Positions 26,244 to 35,269 of a DNA stretch of 64,000 bases are shown piece by piece. The stretch comes from Rhizobium sp. Root483D2 (GTDB taxonomy: Bacteria > Pseudomonadota > Alphaproteobacteria > Rhizobiales > Rhizobiaceae). A model generated the notes under the pieces. The model was not told the origin of the DNA. It was given only the letters and a program-made list of their open reading frames with translations, and did not search any database. The DNA lies in assembly GCF_001426685.1 (NCBI RefSeq), contig NZ_LMFB01000001.1, positions 309,985 through 373,984 on the forward strand. The letters are read 5' to 3'. A program made the translations under genes and the position numbers. How positions within the stretch are numbered: position 1 is the stretch's first letter; every line of letters starts with the position of its first letter.

Positions 26244-27236
26244 TCAGAAGGAATTCTTGCGCATCAGATGCAATTCCCAATCCAGCGCACTGCGGATGAT
26301 GCCGTTCAGATCGTCATATTGCGGTACCCAGCCAAGCTCCTGCTTGGCCAAGGCCGGGTTGGCGACGATCATGGCGGGATCACCGGCGCGGCGCGGCGAG
26401 AAGGTGACGGGGAAATCCTGCCCATGCACCTTGCGCACCGCATCGAGCACTTCGAGCACCGAGAAGCCATGACCGTAACCGCAATTGGCCGCCAGCGAAC
26501 CGCCACCGGCGCGCATGCGCTGCAGCGCCTTCAGATGCGCCTGAACCAGATCCCAGACATGGATATAATCGCGCACACAGGTTCCGTCCGGTGTCGGGTA
26601 ATCGGTGCCGAAGACGCTCATCGAGTCCCGTTTGCCGAGTGCGGTTGCGCAGGCAACCTTGATCAGATGCGTGGCGAGCGCCGACGACTGGCCGCTGCGG
26701 CCTTTCGGATCGGCACCGGCGACGTTGAAATAGCGCAGGGCCGTATAGGTGAAGGCATGGGCGGCAGCCGTATCGCGCAGCATGATCTCCGTCATCAGCT
26801 TCGACGACCCATAGGGCGATTCCGGCTTGAGGTTGACGCTTTCGGTCACAGGCTCCAGCACATCCGGCGTGCCATAGACGGCCGCGGTCGAGGAAAACAC
26901 GAAATAGGGAATACCGGCTTCGACGGCGCTGGCGATCAGGCTGCGCGATTTGACCGTGTTGTTCTCGTAATAGCCGAGCGGATCGGCCACCGATTCCGGC
27001 ACGACGATCGAGCCGGCGAAATGAATGATGGAATCGATTTCATTGTCGGCAAAGATCTGCTGCATCAGCGCCGTGTCGGCAATATCGCCTTCATAGAAAC
27101 GGGCCTCAGGCGCGATTGCCCAGCGAAAGCCGGTCGAGAGGCGATCGATGACGACGACCTGTTCGCCGGCATCGAGCAATGCCCAGACCATGTGGCTGCC
27201 GATATAACCGCCGCCGCCCGTTACCAATACTGCCAT
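26244..27236 (-). CDS. galE: UDP-glucose 4-epimerase
   Basis: Interconverts UDP-glucose and UDP-galactose to supply galactose for surface glycans. 330 residues. NAD loop VLVTGGGGYIGSHMVWALL; catalytic Ser/Tyr in FSSTAAVYG and SPYGSSKLM; RYFNVAGADP and CVRDYIHVWDL are GalE signatures. AGGAG precedes the ATG at 27236. Separate from the rfb operon by a 306-base gap, in the same direction. Confidence 0.95.
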   Translation of the reverse strand: MAVLVTGGGGYIGSHMVWALLDAGEQVVVIDRLSTGFRWAIAPEARFYEGDIADTALMQQIFADNEIDSIIHFAGSIVVPESVADPLGYYENNTVKSRSLIASAVEAGIPYFVFSSTAAVYGTPDVLEPVTESVNLKPESPYGSSKLMTEIMLRDTAAAHAFTYTALRYFNVAGADPKGRSGQSSALATHLIKVACATALGKRDSMSVFGTDYPTPDGTCVRDYIHVWDLVQAHLKALQRMRAGGGSLAANCGYGHGFSVLEVLDAVRKVHGQDFPVTFSPRRAGDPAMIVANPALAKQELGWVPQYDDLNGIIRSALDWELHLMRKNSF

Positions 27237-27331
27237 TGCCTGCTCCTGCGCTGTTGAAGTGAGCGGGATAAAACCCGTTCGCGGCGCGATTCACAAGGAT
27301 TATGTGCAGGAACTGATTGCGGGGCCAAGGA

Positions 27332-28498
27332 TCAGAGCGCGGCGATATAGCCTGACAGCCGTTCTGCGGCGATGGCGATCTGCTTGGGATCGCGCAGGAA
27401 ACAGGCGCGCATGAACAGCGATCCGCCCTCGCCGAAGGCTGTCCCCGGCGCCAGGCCAACCCCGGTCTTATCAACGATATCGAGCGCTGCGCGGCGCGCA
27501 TCGGTGACGCCATCGATCTTCAGGAAGGCATAGATCGCGCCATCGGGCTTCAGCGTCTGCACCCGGTTGGTGGCGATCAGCGCATCGCACAGAATTTCAC
27601 GCGAGCGCGATGCCTTGGCGACGTTTTCGGCAACGAACGCATCGCCCTGGTCCAGCGCCGCCACGGCACCCGCCTGAATGAACTGCGCCACGCCCGATGT
27701 CGAATATTGAATGAGATTTTCCAGCACCTGGCCGATCGCCGGCGGTGCCACGATCCAGCCTGCCCGCCAGCCGGTCATCGACCAGTTCTTCGAAAACGAA
27801 TTGACGAACAGGATGCGCTCGTCGTCTTCCATCACGTCGAGGAAGGATGGCGCGCGATCGCCAGTGTAGGAATAGAGCGCATAGATCTCGTCGGCCATGA
27901 TCCACAGGCCATGTTTGCGGGCGAGCGCCAGAATGGCCCGCAAATCTTCCCGCGTGGCCGTCCAGCCGGTCGGATTGGAGGGCGTGTTGACGAACAGCGC
28001 CTTGGTTTTTCCGGTGATCGCCGCTTCCAGCCTGCCGATGTCGAGCTGCCATTTGCCGTCTTCGAAGCTCAGCGGCACCGCGACTGCGCGCACGCCGGAC
28101 AGTTCGGCGCTGGCGGCAAAATTCGGCCAGGCCGGTGTCAGGAAGACCATCTCGTCGCCCGGCGAAGTCACCGCTTCAATGGCGAGCTTGATCGACTGCA
28201 TGCCCGAACCGGTGACGTAGAAATTGTCGGACGACAGGGTTTTGGAAAAATGGCGCTGGTAATAGCGCGACAGCGCCTCGCGCAGGGCCGGGATGCCGCG
28301 CTGCCAGGTATAGAAGGTCTCGCCGGCCTTCAACGAATCCTGGGCTGCCTGGGAAATGAAATCCGGTGTCGGCAGGTCCCCCTCGCCGACCCAGAGCGGA
28401 ATGAGCCCATCGCGTCCGCGCGCATAATTGACCAGTTCGACGATGCCGCTTTCCGGGGCGGACAGGGATCGAGGGCTGAGGCTGGCAAGTATGGTCAT
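27332..28498 (-). CDS. Class I/II pyridoxal phosphate aminotransferase
   Basis: 388-residue fold-type I aminotransferase. PLP lysine is Lys237 in NSFSKNWSMTGWRAGW; NTPSNPTGW and MADEIYALYSY supply the other cofactor contacts. General aspartate-aminotransferase-like subgroup; the amino acid substrate cannot be told. It is not close in detail to the aminotransferase at 3293-4483. AGGAG precedes the ATG at 28498. It lies 95 bases upstream of galE in the same direction, with no clear functional link to it. Confidence 0.88.
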   Translation of the reverse strand: MTILASLSPRSLSAPESGIVELVNYARGRDGLIPLWVGEGDLPTPDFISQAAQDSLKAGETFYTWQRGIPALREALSRYYQRHFSKTLSSDNFYVTGSGMQSIKLAIEAVTSPGDEMVFLTPAWPNFAASAELSGVRAVAVPLSFEDGKWQLDIGRLEAAITGKTKALFVNTPSNPTGWTATREDLRAILALARKHGLWIMADEIYALYSYTGDRAPSFLDVMEDDERILFVNSFSKNWSMTGWRAGWIVAPPAIGQVLENLIQYSTSGVAQFIQAGAVAALDQGDAFVAENVAKASRSREILCDALIATNRVQTLKPDGAIYAFLKIDGVTDARRAALDIVDKTGVGLAPGTAFGEGGSLFMRACFLRDPKQIAIAAERLSGYIAAL

Positions 28499-28621
28499 CG
28501 GCGGGCTCCTGTTGGCCCGCCGCTTCTAGCTGTTTTTCACATCACGATCACGCGATATTCGGTGACGGATTTATCGATTCTGGTGATGTATCGAACCCGC
28601 CTGAAGACCGCGCAACGCGTC

Positions 28622-29050
28622 CTATACGCGCTGCGTTTTCAGCAGGTCGCGGATTTCGGTGAGGAGCTGGACGTCCACCGGCGGCGGTGCTGCCGGCTCT
28701 TCGTTCTTCTGCTTTTCGAGAGAAGCACGCATCCTGTTGACGGCCTTGACCAGCAGGAAAATGATCCAGGCGAGAATGAGGAAGTTCAGCACTACGGTCA
28801 GGAAGTTGCCATAGGCAAAGACAGCGCCCTGCTCGCGCGCGGCGGCAAGCGATGTCGCGGTCACGGTGCTGGAGAGCGGGATGAAGAAATTAGAAAAATC
28901 GATGCTGCCGATGATCGCGCCGACGATCGGCATGATGATGTCATTGACCAGCGAATTGACGATCAGCGTGAAAGCCCCGCCGATGATGATACCGACGGCA
29001 AGGTCCATGACATTGCCGCGGGCAATAAATGCCTTGAATTCATTTATCAT
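28622..29050 (-). CDS. mscL: Large-conductance mechanosensitive channel
   Basis: Pentameric inner membrane channel that opens under osmotic downshock. 142 residues: the N-terminal amphipathic helix [20 protein letters not shown], the pore helix [16 protein letters not shown], a second helix [19 protein letters not shown], and a charged C-terminal bundle ending [12 protein letters not shown]. Start follows AAGGAGAGAGTA. The near-palindrome GTCAGCCTGTTCTGAC sits 36 bases upstream. Confidence 0.96.
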   Translation of the reverse strand: MINEFKAFIARGNVMDLAVGIIIGGAFTLIVNSLVNDIIMPIVGAIIGSIDFSNFFIPLSSTVTATSLAAAREQGAVFAYGNFLTVVLNFLILAWIIFLLVKAVNRMRASLEKQKNEEPAAPPPVDVQLLTEIRDLLKTQRV

Positions 29051-29290
29051 TACTCTCTCCTTGTCTTTGGCCTTAAACCAGCTGTGTCAGCCTGTTCTGA
29101 CGCAACCGGGTACAAACCGGATGCTAGCCGAAATCGAAATCATGTAAATCATGCGATCAAAAATAGCGTGGCGTGGCCTATCACGATTCGATGCGGAAAG
29201 AGCCGCCGTTTCTTTGACTTAAGGCTTAGGCGGACCCGATTTTCTTCCCCCTCGTCTTGTCCTATGCTTCACACGGGAGAAGGAGGAGAC

Positions 29291-32200
29291 ATGCTCTCGG
29301 GCTCGATCATTTTCGCTGCCGCCTTCGGCTACCTGCTGCTGCTGTTTGCAGTGGCAAGTTATGGCGATCGCAAGGCCTGGAAGGCCGCACCTGCGGGCAA
29401 GGGCAGGCCGCTGGTCTATGCCTTGAGTCTTGCGATCTATTGCACGTCCTGGACCTATTTCGGCGGCGTCGGGCTTGCCGCCGAGCGCGGCCTCGAATTT
29501 ACCGGCATCTATATCGGCCCGATCCTGATGTTCACCATCGGCCTGCCGGTGATCCGCCGCATCATCGCGCTTGCCAAGGCCGAAAAGCTGACCTCCGTTG
29601 CCGATTTCATCGCCGCGCGCTACGGCAAGAACCCGATGGTTGCGGCCATCGTCGCGCTGATCTCGCTGGTCGGCGCCATCCCCTATATCGCATTGCAGCT
29701 GAAGGCGGTCTCCAGCTCGGTCTCGGCACTGGTCGATACCAGCGGCTACGGCATCGGTTCGGGGCAGGACTTCATCGACCTGCCGCTGCTGGTCACGCTC
29801 TTCCTCGCCTGCTTCGCCATCGTCTTCGGCACGCGCCATACCGACGCGACCGAACATCAGGACGGACTGATCCTGGCGATTGCTATGGAATCGGTGGTGA
29901 AGCTGCTCGCTTTGGTCACGGCCGGGATCTACGTGGTCTTCTTCCTGTTTGACGGTCCAAGCGACCTCTGGGCCAAGGCGCTGGCCAACCAGCAGGTGAT
30001 GACGGCACTGCACTACCAGACGCCGCTGCCGCGCTGGATCCTGCTCGTCGTCCTGTCCGCCTTTGCCATCATCATGCTGCCGCGCCAGTTCCATGTGACG
30101 GTGGTGGAAAACCGGACGGAAAAGGACCTGCGCACCGCAGGCATCCTGTTTCCAATCTACCTCGTCGCCATCAACCTGTTCGTGCTGCCTGTGGCGATTG
30201 CCGGCGTGCTGACCTTTGCCGGTACCGGCGATGCCGATCTCTACCTGCTGACGCTGCCGCTGGCGGCAGATATTCCGGTGCTCACCATGATCACCTTCAT
30301 CGGCGGGTTTTCTGCAGCGACGGCTATGGTCATCGTCGCATCTGTCGCGCTGTCGATCATGATTTCCAACGACATCATCATGCCGGTATTCCTGCGGCGC
30401 AACCTGATGGGCCGCGGCGGCTCGCAGGATGTGGCCGGTACCCTGCTCAATGTCCGGCGCACGGCGATTTTCGTGGTGCTGCTTTTGGGTTACGCCTATT
30501 ACCGCTCCGCCGACATGAGTGCGGGGCTTGCCTCGCTTGGCCTGCTCGCCTTCGCCGCTATCTCGCAGATGGCGCCGGCTTTGTTCGGCGGTCTCGTCTG
30601 GCGCCAGGCCAATGCCCGCGGCGCCATCGCCGGGATGACGCTCGGATTTTTCGTCTGGGCCTATCTCCTGTTTCTGCCCAGCCTCGGCGGACCGGACAAT
30701 TCGCATGTCGCGGCAACCGTTCTCGGCTTTCTCTTCCCCTTCACCACCCTGTTTTCCGGCGCCGACGCCGATCCACTGGTCAATGCCTCGGCGCTCAGCC
30801 TGCTGGTCAACGTGATCGCCTATGTCGTCGGCTCGCTGACGCGCGCACCAAAGCCGCTGGAGCGGCTGCAGGCCGGCGTCTTCATCCGCCGCAAATCGCG
30901 CAGCGAAAAAGCCTTTCGCGGGCGCAAGACCAAGATCACCGTGCTGGATCTGAAGACCACCATCGCCCGCTATCTCGGCCAGGAAAGGATGCAGCGCTCC
31001 TTCCAGACCTATGAGCGCCAGACGGGCCGCTGGCTGGAGGATCATCTGCCGGCCGATATGGGGCTGATCCATTTTTCCGAACAGCTGCTCGGCAGCGCCA
31101 TCGGCTCCTCGTCCGCACGTCTCGTTCTATCGCTCCTGCTGCAGCGGCTGGACGACACCTCGTCGGACACGGCCTGGCTGCTCGATCAGGCATCTGAAGC
31201 GCTGCAATACAATCAGGACATGCTGCAGACCGCACTCTCGCAGATGGACCAGGGCATCGCCGTCTTCGACAGCTCCAACAACCTGATCATCTGGAACCGC
31301 CGGTTCCGCCAGCTGCTCGACCTGCCGGAAAGTGCCGGACAGGTCGGTTTTCCGCTCGCAGACATCGTTTCGATGCTGACCCAGCGCGGCGATATCCGCA
31401 AGGATGACGGCAAGCGGCTGATTGCCAATTTCCTGACGCTCGACAAACCCTTCCTGCTCGAACTGTCAGGCGGCGCCCGCATCATCGAGGTGCGCACCAA
31501 TGCCATGCCCGACAAGGGTATCGTCACCACCTATACCGACATTACCCATCGCGTGGCCGCCGACATGGCGCTGAAACAGGCAAACGAGACGCTGGAACTG
31601 CGCGTTGCCGAGCGCACGGGAGAACTCACCCGCGTCAACAAGGAAGTCGCCGAGGCGCGCGCCGCTGCCGAAGAGGCCAATATCGGCAAGACACGCTTTT
31701 TTGCCGCTGCCGGTCACGATATCCTGCAGCCGCTGAATGCCGCCCGCCTCTACTCGTCGTCGCTGGTGGAACGTCTCGGCGAATCGGAAAACAGCGCGCT
31801 GGTGCAGAATATCGATTCCTCGCTGGAATCGGTGGAGACCATCCTCGGGGCCGTTCTCGATATTTCGCGGCTCGATACCGGCGCCATGAAGCCGCGCCTG
31901 CAATCGGTGCCGCTCAACGACCTCCTGCGGCGGATCGAGACCGATTTTGCGCCGGTTGCCCGTGCTGCCAACCTCAAGCTCACCGTCATGCCGACATCGC
32001 TCACCGTGCGCACCGACCCCAACCTGTTGCGCCGCCTGGTGCAGAACCTCGTTTCCAACGCGATCAAATATACGCTGACGGGCAAGATCCTCGTCGGCGT
32101 GCGGCGCGAAAACGGCAATGCGGTCATCCAGGTGCTCGATTCCGGTATCGGCATCCCCGCGTCCAAGTTCCGCACCGTCTTCAAGGAGTTCGCCCGCCTC

Positions 32201-32791
32201 GACGAGGGCGCCAAGACCGCCTCCGGACTTGGCCTTGGCCTGTCAATCGTCGATCGCATTTCGCGCGTTCTCAATCACAGCGTCGATCTGCAATCCAAGC
32301 CCGGCAAGGGCACCCGCTTCCGCGTCACCCTGCCGATCGACCGGACGGCTGCGGGCAGCGCCCGGATCACGCCATCCGATCCGATCCGCACCGTCGAGCC
32401 GCTGCATGGCCTGCGTGTCCTGTGCATCGACAACGAGCCGCTGATCCTGGAAGGCATGAAACTGCTTTTGGAGGGCTGGGGCTGCCGCGTGACGACCACA
32501 CCGTCGCTCGATGTCTGGCAGCGCAGTTTAACCGCTCAAGACCTGCGCCCCGACGCGATCATTGCCGACTATCACCTCGACGACGGCACCGGCATCGACA
32601 TGATCCGCGCCATCCGGCTTCATTCCGGCACCGATATTCCGGCACTCCTGGTCACCGCCGACCGCTCCCCCGAAGTGCGCGCAAGCGCCGAGCGCGACGG
32701 CATCACCTTGCAAAACAAACCCGTCCGCCCGGCCTCGATGCGCGCCTGGCTGACGCAGCTGTCGGTATCGATGAAGGCGGCGGCGGAATAA
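29291..32791 (+). CDS. Transporter-fused hybrid sensor histidine kinase (SLC5-STAC-PAS-HK-REC)
   Basis: 1166-residue membrane sensor. Residues 1 to about 515 are a sodium/solute symporter domain with a dozen or so helices (SLAIYCTSWTYFGGVG, VSSSVSALV). A STAC-like linker follows, then a PAS domain from about 641 (MDQGIAVFDSSNNLIIWN). The kinase has His809 in AAGHDILQPLNAARL, the ATP domain NLVSNAIKYT at 921 and GLGLGLSIV near 980. The receiver has Asp1093 in IIADYHLDDG and Lys in LQNKPVRP. This plan matches CbrA, CrbS and MxtR, which control carbon use such as acetate. The start at 29291 follows AGGAGGAG; the frame stays open far upstream, but that is not coding. A convergent LuxR-type regulator at 33621 is the likely partner. 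Confidence 0.9.
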   Translation: MLSGSIIFAAAFGYLLLLFAVASYGDRKAWKAAPAGKGRPLVYALSLAIYCTSWTYFGGVGLAAERGLEFTGIYIGPILMFTIGLPVIRRIIALAKAEKLTSVADFIAARYGKNPMVAAIVALISLVGAIPYIALQLKAVSSSVSALVDTSGYGIGSGQDFIDLPLLVTLFLACFAIVFGTRHTDATEHQDGLILAIAMESVVKLLALVTAGIYVVFFLFDGPSDLWAKALANQQVMTALHYQTPLPRWILLVVLSAFAIIMLPRQFHVTVVENRTEKDLRTAGILFPIYLVAINLFVLPVAIAGVLTFAGTGDADLYLLTLPLAADIPVLTMITFIGGFSAATAMVIVASVALSIMISNDIIMPVFLRRNLMGRGGSQDVAGTLLNVRRTAIFVVLLLGYAYYRSADMSAGLASLGLLAFAAISQMAPALFGGLVWRQANARGAIAGMTLGFFVWAYLLFLPSLGGPDNSHVAATVLGFLFPFTTLFSGADADPLVNASALSLLVNVIAYVVGSLTRAPKPLERLQAGVFIRRKSRSEKAFRGRKTKITVLDLKTTIARYLGQERMQRSFQTYERQTGRWLEDHLPADMGLIHFSEQLLGSAIGSSSARLVLSLLLQRLDDTSSDTAWLLDQASEALQYNQDMLQTALSQMDQGIAVFDSSNNLIIWNRRFRQLLDLPESAGQVGFPLADIVSMLTQRGDIRKDDGKRLIANFLTLDKPFLLELSGGARIIEVRTNAMPDKGIVTTYTDITHRVAADMALKQANETLELRVAERTGELTRVNKEVAEARAAAEEANIGKTRFFAAAGHDILQPLNAARLYSSSLVERLGESENSALVQNIDSSLESVETILGAVLDISRLDTGAMKPRLQSVPLNDLLRRIETDFAPVARAANLKLTVMPTSLTVRTDPNLLRRLVQNLVSNAIKYTLTGKILVGVRRENGNAVIQVLDSGIGIPASKFRTVFKEFARLDEGAKTASGLGLGLSIVDRISRVLNHSVDLQSKPGKGTRFRVTLPIDRTAAGSARITPSDPIRTVEPLHGLRVLCIDNEPLILEGMKLLLEGWGCRVTTTPSLDVWQRSLTAQDLRPDAIIADYHLDDGTGIDMIRAIRLHSGTDIPALLVTADRSPEVRASAERDGITLQNKPVRPASMRAWLTQLSVSMKAAAE

Positions 32792-32803
32792 ACAGTATTG
32801 AAT

Positions 32804-32821
32804 TATAGTGAAATTGCTATA
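32804..32821. promoter_or_regulatory. TATAG-N8-CTATA palindrome before the toxin-antitoxin remnant
   Basis: TATAG, eight bases, CTATA, in an AT-rich stretch 12 bases before the ATG of the broken toxin gene. HigA-like antitoxins repress their own operon through such sites, so it is a reasonable operator candidate. The arms are short and the assignment is inferred from position. Confidence 0.4.
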
Positions 32822-32832
32822 TTCGTATTGAT

Positions 32833-33259
32833 ATGACGTCGGACGATGCGATCGATATTAAAGAGGTGCTGTTCCTGTCGCCGCGTGTCGAAGAGGACTA
32901 CCTGGCGCACCCGCTGAAGTGATTGAAGCATTCGATGCGCGGATAACCGCAGTCCAGAACCTTCGGCGCCTGCCCGCAAGACATCACCAGGCGCTATCGG
33001 GGAATGCGAAGGGATCGAAGAGCTCCGCGTCTTTCACGACAGCAACACATACCGGACATACTACCTTGCGGCCTACGACGAGGTAGTGATCCTGATCGAC
33101 GCGGGCATGAAGAAGTCGAAACAGGGCGGCGAGATTCCGGTAGAACAGGTTGTCCGGCTGTTGGAGAGAAAACGTCAGGCAGACCAGTTCTATACCCGAA
33201 ATCGGGTGTTGCTGCGCGAACGTTACGACGCACGGCAAAGACGAAGGCAATCGGAATAG
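32833..33259 (+). pseudogene. Frameshifted RelE/ParE (HigB, Gp49-type) toxin remnant
   Basis: Three reading frames together spell one toxin. Frame 1 from the ATG at 32833 gives KEVLFLSPRVEEDYLAH, then TGA at 32920. Frame 2 continues APAEVIEAFDARITAVQNL. Frame 3, from about 33005 to the TAG at 33257, gives GIEELRVFHDSNTYRTYYL, AYDEVVILIDAGMKKSKQG and RLLERKRQADQFYTRNR. The last part is typical of HigB/Gp49-like toxins. Each switch equals loss of one base (or gain of two), near 32905-32918 and near 33000. The toxin should be inactive. The antitoxin downstream is intact, so the module has decayed on the toxin side. Confidence 0.8.
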
Positions 33260-33270
33260 GCTCAAAGACA

Positions 33271-33624
33271 ATGACGGATGCAGCAGCTGGACCAACCAAA
33301 TTGGGAAGCGGGAACTATCTCAAGGACCGCGGCTATAGTGACCCCGCAGAAATGCGGGTCAAATTCCTGCTTTCAAACGAGATCGCTGTCGCCGTCGAAG
33401 ACAAGGGCTTGAGCCAGAAGGCGGCTGCGGAACTGACCAATCTGAAGCAGCCCGATATATCGAGAATCGTCAACGGCAATGTGGGTGACTATTCCGTCTG
33501 GAGGCTGATGCGCGCCCTGTCGTTGCTCGGCAGGGACATCGTTATCGACATCCATCAATCGAACCAGGAGCGTGGTGATATCAACACGCATATCGCGCCG
33601 GCAAAGCTGGCGACGGGACGTTAA
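33271..33624 (+). CDS. XRE-family antitoxin (HigA-like)
   Basis: 117-residue helix-turn-helix protein. The DNA-binding helices lie in SQKAAAELTNLKQPDISRIV, followed by GDYSVWRLMRALSLLG. This is the pattern of HigA-type antitoxins paired with Gp49-type toxins. It starts 12 bases after the toxin remnant ends. Its frame is intact, although the toxin is broken. The stop codon TAA shares three bases with the stop of the convergent response regulator (TTAA at 33621-33624). Confidence 0.85.
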   Translation: MTDAAAGPTKLGSGNYLKDRGYSDPAEMRVKFLLSNEIAVAVEDKGLSQKAAAELTNLKQPDISRIVNGNVGDYSVWRLMRALSLLGRDIVIDIHQSNQERGDINTHIAPAKLATGR

Positions 33625-34268
33625 GCCGCCACAGCCGAAATCTTGCCCAGTTGAATGACCGCCTGCGTGCGGCTGTCGACATTGAGCTTGAGCAGGATGG
33701 CCGAGACATGCGCCTTGATGGTTGCTTCGGAAACGCTGAGTTCGTAGGCGATCTGCTTGTTGAGCAGGCCTTCGGCGAGCATCCCAAGCACGCGCGATTG
33801 CTGCGGGGTGAGCGTCTGCAAACGGTGCAGAAGGGCGGCCACTTCCGGCTCGTGCTCCATGCCGCGCTGGAAGCCCGGCGGCGTGAAGATATCGCCGGCC
33901 ATGACCGTGTCGATCCCTTGTCGGATTTCGTCGATACCTGCGGATTTGGACAGGAAACCGGAGGCGCCGAGTTCGAGTGCGCGCTGGATGGTGGCCGGAT
34001 CGTCATGGGCAGAGACGATCATGACGGGCAGGCTCTGGAACTCGGCACGAAGCGCAATCAGCCCGGAAAGGCCGCTGACACCCGGCATGGTGAGATCCAG
34101 CAGCATCAGGTCGGCCGATGGATTGCCGATCGCCGCTTGCCGCGCGGAGGTGAAATCGCCGGCCTCGATGATCGCCGGATTGCCCGGCATGCCGCCCAGC
34201 GCCTGGCGCATGGCGCCGCGAAACAGCGGGTGGTCATCCGCAATGATGATGGTCAATCCTGATGTCAT
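33621..34268 (-). CDS. LuxR/NarL-family response regulator (CrbR/ErdR-like)
   Basis: 215 residues. Receiver domain: acidic pair in IIIADDHPLFRG, phospho-Asp in LMLLDLTMPGVSG, Lys in GFLSKSAG. The C-terminal LuxR helix-turn-helix is LTPQQSRVLGMLAEGL to ELSVSEATIKAHVSAIL. Regulators of this type (CrbR, ErdR) partner the SLC5-fused kinases and activate acetyl-CoA synthetase and related genes in other bacteria; here this is inferred from the kinase gene on the facing strand. The start at 34268 has a strong GGAGGGAG. In-frame ATG at 34325 has none. Confidence 0.88.
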   Translation of the reverse strand: MTSGLTIIIADDHPLFRGAMRQALGGMPGNPAIIEAGDFTSARQAAIGNPSADLMLLDLTMPGVSGLSGLIALRAEFQSLPVMIVSAHDDPATIQRALELGASGFLSKSAGIDEIRQGIDTVMAGDIFTPPGFQRGMEHEPEVAALLHRLQTLTPQQSRVLGMLAEGLLNKQIAYELSVSEATIKAHVSAILLKLNVDSRTQAVIQLGKISAVAA

Positions 34269-34352
34269 GACGCTCCCTCCCCAGAGCCTGGCCCGAAGGC
34301 CTGCCACGGCGGAAAAATCCTCCAATTCTTCCGCAGTGACGTCCAGATCCGG

Positions 34353-34790
34353 TCAGGTCTTTTGAGGCACGTCCTCCGTCTTGTCCGACGGCGGCTTGTC
34401 CCCGCTTTCCAGATCTTTCACAATTCCCATGAAACTGCGCATCATTCTTTCCATGACGCCCATCGTCTGGTCAATCTCTTCCTTGGTCGGAAGCTTGGGT
34501 TTGAGGCCCAGCGTGCCGTCGGAGGCGGCTTTTTCCAGGGTTTCGACGCGCTTGGTCAGCAAATCAAGCTCCAGCTCGAAGGCCGTTCGCTCGTCGGCCG
34601 CCATGCGGCAGACGATATCGCCGTCCTTTTCCTGGCAGAGCGAGACCTCGCCGGTCTGCGTATCCAGCCGCGCGATACCGCTATCGGTCTTCTGCATGGC
34701 ATAGCGCCCGGGCGCCGGTTCCTGCGCCGCCACGGCAGACGCCGCAACCATGCCGCCAAGGGCTATTACCGGCATCAGCATCCTGTTCAT
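34353..34790 (-). CDS. Hypothetical secreted protein
   Basis: 145 residues with a signal peptide (MNRMLMPVIALGGMVAASAVA, cleaved before AQEP). The mature part begins GRYAMQKTDSGIARLD and has CQEKDGDIVCRMA, two cysteines that could bridge. A helical stretch (LELDLLTKRVETLEKA) looks like a coiled coil. The acidic, Lys-rich tail has no recognisable domain. The ATG at 34790 is preceded by AAGGAG. Function unknown; it is probably periplasmic. Confidence 0.75.
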   Translation of the reverse strand: MNRMLMPVIALGGMVAASAVAAQEPAPGRYAMQKTDSGIARLDTQTGEVSLCQEKDGDIVCRMAADERTAFELELDLLTKRVETLEKAASDGTLGLKPKLPTKEEIDQTMGVMERMMRSFMGIVKDLESGDKPPSDKTEDVPQKT

Positions 34791-34921
34791 CGCATTCTCC
34801 TTGATCGACATTATACGGCGCCCGTCAAAAATCAGGGCCGCGTCACGCTTGCCGGTGGACATTTTCAAAAGATTGCGGCAATCCCGCAATGAGATCGTCC
34901 ACAGTTCCAGGAAACGCCGGC

Positions 34922-35269
34922 ATGAGCAGCATTATCTATAAAATCGTTCCGGCAACTCTATGGCAGGATACGCGCGCAAGCGGAGAATTCAAAGGTACTG
35001 CGATCGATCTGACCGACGGTTTCATTCATTTCTCGACTGGGGACCAAGCACAGGAGACCGCTGCACGGCATTTTGCAGGGCAGGACGGCCTGCTGCTGGT
35101 TGCGGTCGATGGCGAAAAGCTGGGAGAGGCGCTGGTTTACGAGACCTCGCGCGGCGGTGCTTTGTTTCCGCATCTCTATGCCTCCCTGCCGCTTGACGCG
35201 GTCATCTGGGAAAAGCCGCTGCCGCTCGATGCCGATGGCGCCCATGTCTTTCCGGAGCTTGACCAATGA
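34922..35269 (+). CDS. DUF952 family protein
   Basis: 115-residue small cytoplasmic protein of the DUF952 family, recognised by IYKIVPATLWQ, DGFIHFSTGDQAQETAARHF, the LLLVAVD strand and a final LPLDADGAHVFPEL. The family resembles the ADP-ribosyltransferase fold, but no activity is established that I know. Start ATG at 34922 follows AGGAAACG. It overlaps pyrD by ATGA, so both come from one transcript; the link to pyrimidine synthesis is unexplained. Confidence 0.88.
   Translation: MSSIIYKIVPATLWQDTRASGEFKGTAIDLTDGFIHFSTGDQAQETAARHFAGQDGLLLVAVDGEKLGEALVYETSRGGALFPHLYASLPLDAVIWEKPLPLDADGAHVFPELDQ

Noticed and set aside
27707-29290. Open frame in phase with the hybrid kinase, extending it by more than 500 codons upstream
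   Set aside because: It crosses the aminotransferase and mscL genes on the opposite strand, is Arg/Gly-rich without domain, and the kinase has a strong ribosome site at its own ATG (29291).
29219-31072. 617-codon open frame opposite the symporter domain
   Set aside because: Mirror of hydrophobic codons, giving Gln/Asp/Arg-rich sequence without domain.
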